Part shown: positions 5,635 through 9,453 of the stretch, piece by piece
Numbering within the stretch: position 1 is the stretch's first letter
How the letters are laid out: every line of letters begins with the position of its first letter
NCBI GenBank assembly: GCA_027488715.1
Contig: JAIYBD010000200.1
Location: 1 to 9,453 of the forward strand
Source of the DNA: Bacteroidota bacterium
GTDB taxonomy: Bacteria > Bacteroidota > Bacteroidia > UBA7662 > CANHCV01
DNA length: 9,453 nt
Direction: 5' to 3'
The notes under the pieces: generated by a model
The model's input: only the letters and a program-made list of their open reading frames with translations
Database searches by the model: none
Told to the model about the DNA's origin: nothing
Translations under genes and position numbers: made by a program

Positions 5635-7064
5635 CTTTTTTAGAATTTCTACAGTTTTGGTTCCACACCTTAAGCATTTCCATGCTACTATTCTCCTTGG
5701 TGGTGATGAGCTCTTATTTGCTTTTGGTAATTTTGGCGCTTCCCGATTTGAAGAAGTATCAGAAAAAGAATGAGTTATTGAATTATCAACCGGTTTTGAA
5801 TTCTCCCTTGGCTCCTTGGCTTTCCGTTATTGCACCGGCTTACAACGAAGCCAATTCGATCGATGATGCCGTTCGTTCACTCATGAATTTGAATTACCAC
5901 CAGTATGAACTCATCGTGGTGAATGATGGAAGTAAAGACGAAACGTTAGCGATTTTAAAAAACAAGTACGAACTTTATTTGACCGACGAAGAGCCTACCT
6001 ATTATCTTCCTTGCGCCGATATCATTGGCATTTATCGATCGAAGAACCCCGCTTTTTCCAAATTGGTGGTGATCGATAAAAAGAATGCGGGGAGCAAGGC
6101 CGATGCCATGAACGCCGGCATCAATATTTGCCAACACCCCTATTTTGTGGCCATCGATGCCGATTGTGTTTTGGATAAAAACACGCTTTTGGTGCTTTCC
6201 AAGCCGTTTATGGAGAATCGGAAACACCCATTGATCGCTGCCGGTGGTGTGGTTCGTGTTGCCAATGGGTGCAAAGTGGAAGGCGGGCAGATGAAAGAAA
6301 TACGCGTACCCCATAGTTTTTGGGCCAAAATTCAAGTGATTGAATACCTTCGTGCTTTCCTCATTGGAAGAATCGCTTGGAATAAAATGGATGGACTGCT
6401 CATCGTAAGTGGGGCATTCGGCATGTTCGATAAACAAACGGTGATTGATTGTGGCGGTTACTACACCAAATCCATTGGAGAAGACATGGAATTGGTGGTT
6501 CGCATGCGAAAAATGATGAGAAACCAAGGTCGAGATTACGAGATTGCCTTTATTCCCGATCCATTGTGTTGGACCGAGGTGCCCGGAAACCTGAAAATTC
6601 TCGCTAAACAAAGGCGAAGATGGTCGCGGGGAACCATTCAAACCATTTGGCTCCACCGAGAAATGTTTTTTAATCCCAAATATCGATTCCTTGGGTTGAT
6701 CAGTGTTCCTTATTGGTTCTTTTTCGAGTATTTGGCACCCATGATCGAATTTTTTGGAATCTTCATCACCATTTTGCTCGGTGTTTATGGAATGATCAGC
6801 TGGAAATTTTTAATCTTGATCCAAACATTCATTTACAGCTTCTCTGTGATGTTTTCTTTTTTCGGATTGTATGCCGAAGAACAATCGTACCACCAATATG
6901 CAGAACCTCGGGATATTCGAAAATTAGTGTTCGCTGCAATATTGGAGCCGTTTCTTTTCCATCCCATCATTTTCATCACGGCTATTCAGGGCTTGTGGGA
7001 AATGTTACGCGGGAAAGAAGGTTGGGCAGAGATGAAAAAAGAAGGATTTTCTAACGGTGGATAG
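5631..7064 (+). CDS. Processive-type family 2 glycosyltransferase, inner membrane
   Basis: A 477-residue integral membrane glycosyltransferase of the GT2 family, of the type that makes exopolysaccharides such as poly-N-acetylglucosamine, cellulose or hyaluronan. One N-terminal transmembrane segment (about 15-37) precedes the cytoplasmic GT-A domain. The full motif set is visible: APAYNEANS (68-76), VVNDGS with Asp99 for nucleotide binding, DAD (175-177) for the metal, GED (282-284) with the catalytic-base Asp284, and QRRRW (326-330), the mark of processive synthases. At least four hydrophobic segments follow (about 352-450). About 75 residues separate Asp99 from the DAD motif, which looks longer than in PgaC-type enzymes. 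No PilZ domain is attached. It starts inside the stop of the HEAT-like gene (ATGA) and is the last gene of the unit. Sugar specificity cannot be read from the sequence. Its 3' end overlaps the opposing lipoprotein gene by 14 bases. Confidence 0.92.
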   Translation: MTFLEFLQFWFHTLSISMLLFSLVVMSSYLLLVILALPDLKKYQKKNELLNYQPVLNSPLAPWLSVIAPAYNEANSIDDAVRSLMNLNYHQYELIVVNDGSKDETLAILKNKYELYLTDEEPTYYLPCADIIGIYRSKNPAFSKLVVIDKKNAGSKADAMNAGINICQHPYFVAIDADCVLDKNTLLVLSKPFMENRKHPLIAAGGVVRVANGCKVEGGQMKEIRVPHSFWAKIQVIEYLRAFLIGRIAWNKMDGLLIVSGAFGMFDKQTVIDCGGYYTKSIGEDMELVVRMRKMMRNQGRDYEIAFIPDPLCWTEVPGNLKILAKQRRRWSRGTIQTIWLHREMFFNPKYRFLGLISVPYWFFFEYLAPMIEFFGIFITILLGVYGMISWKFLILIQTFIYSFSVMFSFFGLYAEEQSYHQYAEPRDIRKLVFAAILEPFLFHPIIFITAIQGLWEMLRGKEGWAEMKKEGFSNGG

Positions 7065-8436
7065 GAATTTTTTCCTTGTAGAATATGTGGGGTGATAGTG
7101 GAATATCCTTACAGGCCACTCTAAAATACACGTTTGCTAATGAGGGTTGTTCCAAACGGTGATGCGCAACACCCAAAAACAAGGCTGAAGAACCAGATGG
7201 TAAGTTCAAAGCATTGGGGAAACTAGAATTCTTGAATACATTTTTAAGAACAGCGTAATCTTGATTTTGTACCCAATAACGCATCCAAAGGCCTTTTTCA
7301 AAACTAGTGAGAGAAGAATCGGCGATAACAACTCTGGAAATGCTATCAAAGTTTAAATTGGCGGTTGGATTGTCTCTTTGCTGTTGTTGATGAATCGTTT
7401 TTGAAAGGAAAGAGTTGGAATCAAGCCCCGTCAATTCTAGATTTTGTGGTGAACGTGATTGAAGAACCGCTTCTTTTTGTGAAGAATCCAACGGTAGACT
7501 TGCCAAAATGGAAGAATCGAACAATGCAGAATCAATGATTCGAATGAGTAATTGCTCGAAAACAGAATCGTTTGGGGTGTCGAATGCGATGGAACTATCG
7601 GTGGTGAGGAAATCAGCAAGCGGAGGCAACGTGATTTCGGATTTAGAGAGAATTCTGCCATCCGAATTTGGTTTTACCGGTTGAATGACGTGGGGAGTTG
7701 TAGCAACTGTGCTGGTTTCTAGTGGAATTGTTGAAGAGTCAATGAGAATTTCTTTGGGCAACGAAAAACTTGGATCGAGAAAGTGAGCTCTTTGTTCCTG
7801 CCGCTTAGCCAGTTCAAGTTGATTTTTGGATCGACTCACTGCGGCAGCAACGTGGGTAGCCTCAGCATTTTTGGGATCAACCTTCAATACTTGGGCCACC
7901 AAAGGGATGGCTTGGGGTAGGCGTTGCGATCTTTCCAGTACCCTAGCCAACAAACCCATGGCATCGGTATAGTTTTTTTCGAGGCCGATCGCTTTTTTGA
8001 GTGCAATCTCGGCTTTGGTTAAATCGTTGGAATGAAAATGCATTCGACCTGACAAATACCATAACTCCGAAAGCGAGGGATCTATTTCCAAAGCCACCTT
8101 CATCTGTTTTCGGCAAGCTTCCCGTTTTGGAGGAGTGGTGCTGTACCAACACCATGCCAAGTGGCCCATGGCTTCGGCATTGCGATCGTCGTACTTCAAA
8201 TTTTTCTGAAAGTCAATCGCTGCAGAATCAAATAACCCCAATCGCTCCAACGCCTTCCCTCGATGAAGAAAGATAGTTGCATTATGTGGGTTAATGGACT
8301 CTGCTTTTCCATACTCTTTGATGGCTGCTGAGTAATTACCATCTTGAAAATACCGATCTCCGGTCTTCAAATATTTACCGGAATATTCACAGGCAATGAT
8401 GATCGAAAAGAAAATGAAAAAAAGGCTTTTCCGCAT
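7051..8436 (-). CDS. TPR-repeat lipoprotein with a Ser/Asp-rich C-terminal half
   Basis: A 461-residue predicted lipoprotein. The signal peptide MRKSLFFIFFSIIIAC ends in a lipobox-like IIAC with Cys16 as the lipidated residue. Residues about 21-225 hold six consecutive 34-36 residue TPR units, for example YFQDGNYSAAIKEYGKAESINPHNA, then LGLFDSAAIDFQKNLKYDDRNAEA, then HSNDLTKAEIALKKAIGLEKNYTDA. Residues about 230-380 are low in complexity and rich in Ser, Thr, Asp and Pro, with five DSS triplets (near 233, 280, 307, 317 and 373). A final stretch (about 380-440) may be one more helical repeat. The TPR part points to a periplasm- or surface-facing scaffold; the partner is unknown. I chose the ATG at 8436 over an in-frame TTG three codons earlier, since it begins the basic n-region directly. 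The gene is convergent with the glycosyltransferase gene and overlaps its end. No evidence ties it to the cassette except position. Confidence 0.82.
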   Translation of the reverse strand: MRKSLFFIFFSIIIACEYSGKYLKTGDRYFQDGNYSAAIKEYGKAESINPHNATIFLHRGKALERLGLFDSAAIDFQKNLKYDDRNAEAMGHLAWCWYSTTPPKREACRKQMKVALEIDPSLSELWYLSGRMHFHSNDLTKAEIALKKAIGLEKNYTDAMGLLARVLERSQRLPQAIPLVAQVLKVDPKNAEATHVAAAVSRSKNQLELAKRQEQRAHFLDPSFSLPKEILIDSSTIPLETSTVATTPHVIQPVKPNSDGRILSKSEITLPPLADFLTTDSSIAFDTPNDSVFEQLLIRIIDSALFDSSILASLPLDSSQKEAVLQSRSPQNLELTGLDSNSFLSKTIHQQQQRDNPTANLNFDSISRVVIADSSLTSFEKGLWMRYWVQNQDYAVLKNVFKNSSFPNALNLPSGSSALFLGVAHHRLEQPSLANVYFRVACKDIPLSPHIFYKEKIPIHR

Positions 8437-8444
8437 GGAAAACA

Positions 8445-8478
8445 AAAGGGTTTACCTCAAAAATAGAGGAAACCCTTT
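8445..8478 (-). terminator. Intrinsic terminator of the DsbD-like gene
   Basis: On the - strand, AAAGGGTTT plus CCTC (8478-8466) pairs with GAGG plus AAACCCTTT (8458-8445) across a seven-base loop, with a single unpaired T at 8454. It is followed by an interrupted T-run, TTTTGTTTT (8447-8439). The stem has 13 base pairs. It lies 35 bases after the DsbD-like stop codon and its T-run ends just before the lipoprotein ATG. Confidence 0.85.
8458..8465 (-). promoter_or_regulatory. Possible -7 promoter element of the TPR lipoprotein gene
   Basis: On the - strand this reads TATTTTTG, an exact match to TAnnTTTG. It would start transcription at about 8454, giving a leader of about 18 bases before the ATG at 8436. 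It coincides with the loop of the terminator hairpin plus the first base of the right arm. No good -33 element is seen at the expected distance, and the region is AT-rich, so chance is possible. Confidence 0.4.
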
Positions 8479-8513
8479 CTATTGATCTTTTTTGTTGAAA
8501 TTTTAAAAACGTC

Positions 8514-9453
8514 CTATTTAGTGGAGTATGCGCGTAATCCACAAATCAAGAATTCTTTGTATTGGTTAACGTCTGGAGTATAGCTGGTTTTGCCAATAAA
8601 CTGTCGATCTGGTGTCATTAAAATATACTGAGGCTGGGTGTTGCTACCAAAGTATTCCGATTGCAAGGTGCTCCACTTATCGCCCACCGTCTTGATGTTT
8701 TTCTTGGTTCCGCGCTTGGTTTCATAAACGCCTTGCAATTCTTTCGGCAGCATTTCCTTGTCATCAACATACAAAGAAATAAGCACCACATCGTTTCGAA
8801 GAATGGCGTCGATTTCGGGTTTGGGCCAAACGTTCTCTTCCATTTTTCTGCAATTCACACAGGCCCAACCCGTGAAGTCTAACATCACCGGCTTGTTCAC
8901 CTGTTTGGCATAGGCCAATCCTTCTTCCAAATCGTGGAAACAAGGCAAATTGTTCGGACAATGGTTCGGATATATCCAAGAATACCCAGCCGGCGGAGCC
9001 AAACCGCTCAATAAACTCAATGAAGTAAAGGTTTTCGATTTTTCGTTGTAGCGAAATCCAGAGAGTAAATAAACGGTTACACCCAAAAGAATAACCCCAA
9101 ATGTTTTCCATTTCCAACCGTGCTTTTCCCCTTTATCGTCGTGCGGGAACTTGATTACTCCGAAGGCGTAAAGCGCCATAGCCAAAGCGATCAAGGCCCA
9201 AACGCCTAAGAACAATTCGTATTTGATGGCGTCCCAGTGAGCCACCAAGTCGGCATTCGATAAAAATTTCAATGCCAGAGCAACCTCCAAGAAGCCGAGG
9301 ATGACTTTAAGTTTGCTCATCCAGCCGCCGCTCTGGGGCAGTTTTTTCATTAATCCCGGGAAGGCGGCGAACAAAGTAAACGGAAGGGCTAACGCCAAGC
9401 CGAAACCGGCCATCCCTAACGTTAATTGGAATGCACCCCCGTCTTTTGAAATG
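8514..9453 (-). CDS. DsbD-type protein-disulfide reductase, C-terminal part
   Basis: The C-terminal 313 residues of a thiol:disulfide interchange membrane protein; the 5' part of the gene lies beyond the right edge, and the frame is open to it (ISKDGGAFQLTLGMAGFGLALALPFTLF). The full-length family is roughly twice as long. The fragment has four hydrophobic segments: GLALALPFTLFAAFPGLM, VILGFLEVALALKFL, LFLGVWALIALAMALYAFGV and FGVILLGVTVYLL. A periplasmic thioredoxin-like domain follows, with the redox motif CVNC (bases 8850-8861) in DFTGWACVNCRKMEENVW, then a cis-Pro-type segment (NTQPQYILM). Such proteins pass electrons from cytoplasmic thioredoxin across the inner membrane to reduce periplasmic disulfides or support cytochrome c maturation. 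A further cysteine pair, CPNNLPC, lies between the last membrane segment and the thioredoxin domain. The Met at 9413 is internal, since family-like sequence continues upstream of it. Confidence 0.93.
   Translation of the reverse strand, partial: ISKDGGAFQLTLGMAGFGLALALPFTLFAAFPGLMKKLPQSGGWMSKLKVILGFLEVALALKFLSNADLVAHWDAIKYELFLGVWALIALAMALYAFGVIKFPHDDKGEKHGWKWKTFGVILLGVTVYLLSGFRYNEKSKTFTSLSLLSGLAPPAGYSWIYPNHCPNNLPCFHDLEEGLAYAKQVNKPVMLDFTGWACVNCRKMEENVWPKPEIDAILRNDVVLISLYVDDKEMLPKELQGVYETKRGTKKNIKTVGDKWSTLQSEYFGSNTQPQYILMTPDRQFIGKTSYTPDVNQYKEFLICGLRAYSTK

Noticed and set aside
5955..6656. A 233-codon open frame on the - strand inside the glycosyltransferase gene
   Set aside because: It is fully antisense to a gene with a complete GT2 motif set, and its translation shows no recognisable domain, signal or conserved pattern.
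7065..7110. A possible hairpin with a T-run after the glycosyltransferase stop (GGAATTTTTTCC)
   Set aside because: Only a four-base stem can form around the T-run, too weak for a terminator call, and it lies inside the opposing coding sequence.
8001..8276. A 91-codon + strand open frame opposite the TPR lipoprotein gene
   Set aside because: It is antisense to the TPR repeats and has no domain or plausible start context.

Overview
The window looks like chromosomal DNA of a member of the Bacteroidota. The protein sequences are of that flavour: a NUC1-type secreted nuclease, a PurH with the KHNNACG variant, and a DsbD-like protein with a C-terminal CVNC thioredoxin domain. Shine-Dalgarno sequences are weak or absent, and several intergenic spaces carry the Bacteroidota -7 promoter motif TAnnTTTG. 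Base composition is moderate and even by eye. I see no mobile element, tRNA, rRNA or CRISPR array. Gene density is very high, with only three intergenic spaces longer than 50 bases and none longer than about 120.

Layout from left to right. (1) The 3' end of a DNA/RNA non-specific endonuclease gene on the + strand ends at 408. A bidirectional hairpin terminator (423-455) separates it from a convergent - strand pair. (2) That pair is purH (1643-3163), the last two steps of IMP synthesis, followed 11 bases later by a cystathionine gamma-synthase/lyase-type PLP enzyme (471-1631). (3) A divergent intergenic region of about 120 bases (3164-3284) then leads into a tightly overlapping four-gene + strand cassette (3285-7064): a stand-alone response-regulator receiver, a TPR plus YaiO-type outer-membrane beta-barrel protein, a membrane-anchored HEAT-like repeat protein, and a processive-type family 2 glycosyltransferase. 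Every junction overlaps by 1 to 4 bases. (4) The glycosyltransferase gene overlaps tail-to-tail by 14 bases with a - strand TPR lipoprotein gene (7051-8436). (5) Upstream of that, also on the - strand, is the 3' part of a DsbD-type protein-disulfide reductase gene (8514 to the window end). A strong hairpin terminator lies between these two genes.

The most interesting part is the four-gene cassette. Read together, it has the parts of a compact polymer synthesis and export machine. The inner-membrane glycosyltransferase would polymerise and extrude a polysaccharide. The TPR/YaiO protein would give the periplasmic scaffold and outer-membrane pore, as PgaA, BcsC and PelB do in known synthase-dependent systems. 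The HEAT-like protein would be a cytoplasm-facing partner of the synthase. The receiver would provide phosphorylation-based control in place of the usual c-di-GMP input, since no PilZ or GGDEF domain is visible. The polymer, the pathway assignment and the control mechanism are inferences. The domain identities and the gene overlaps are seen in the sequence.
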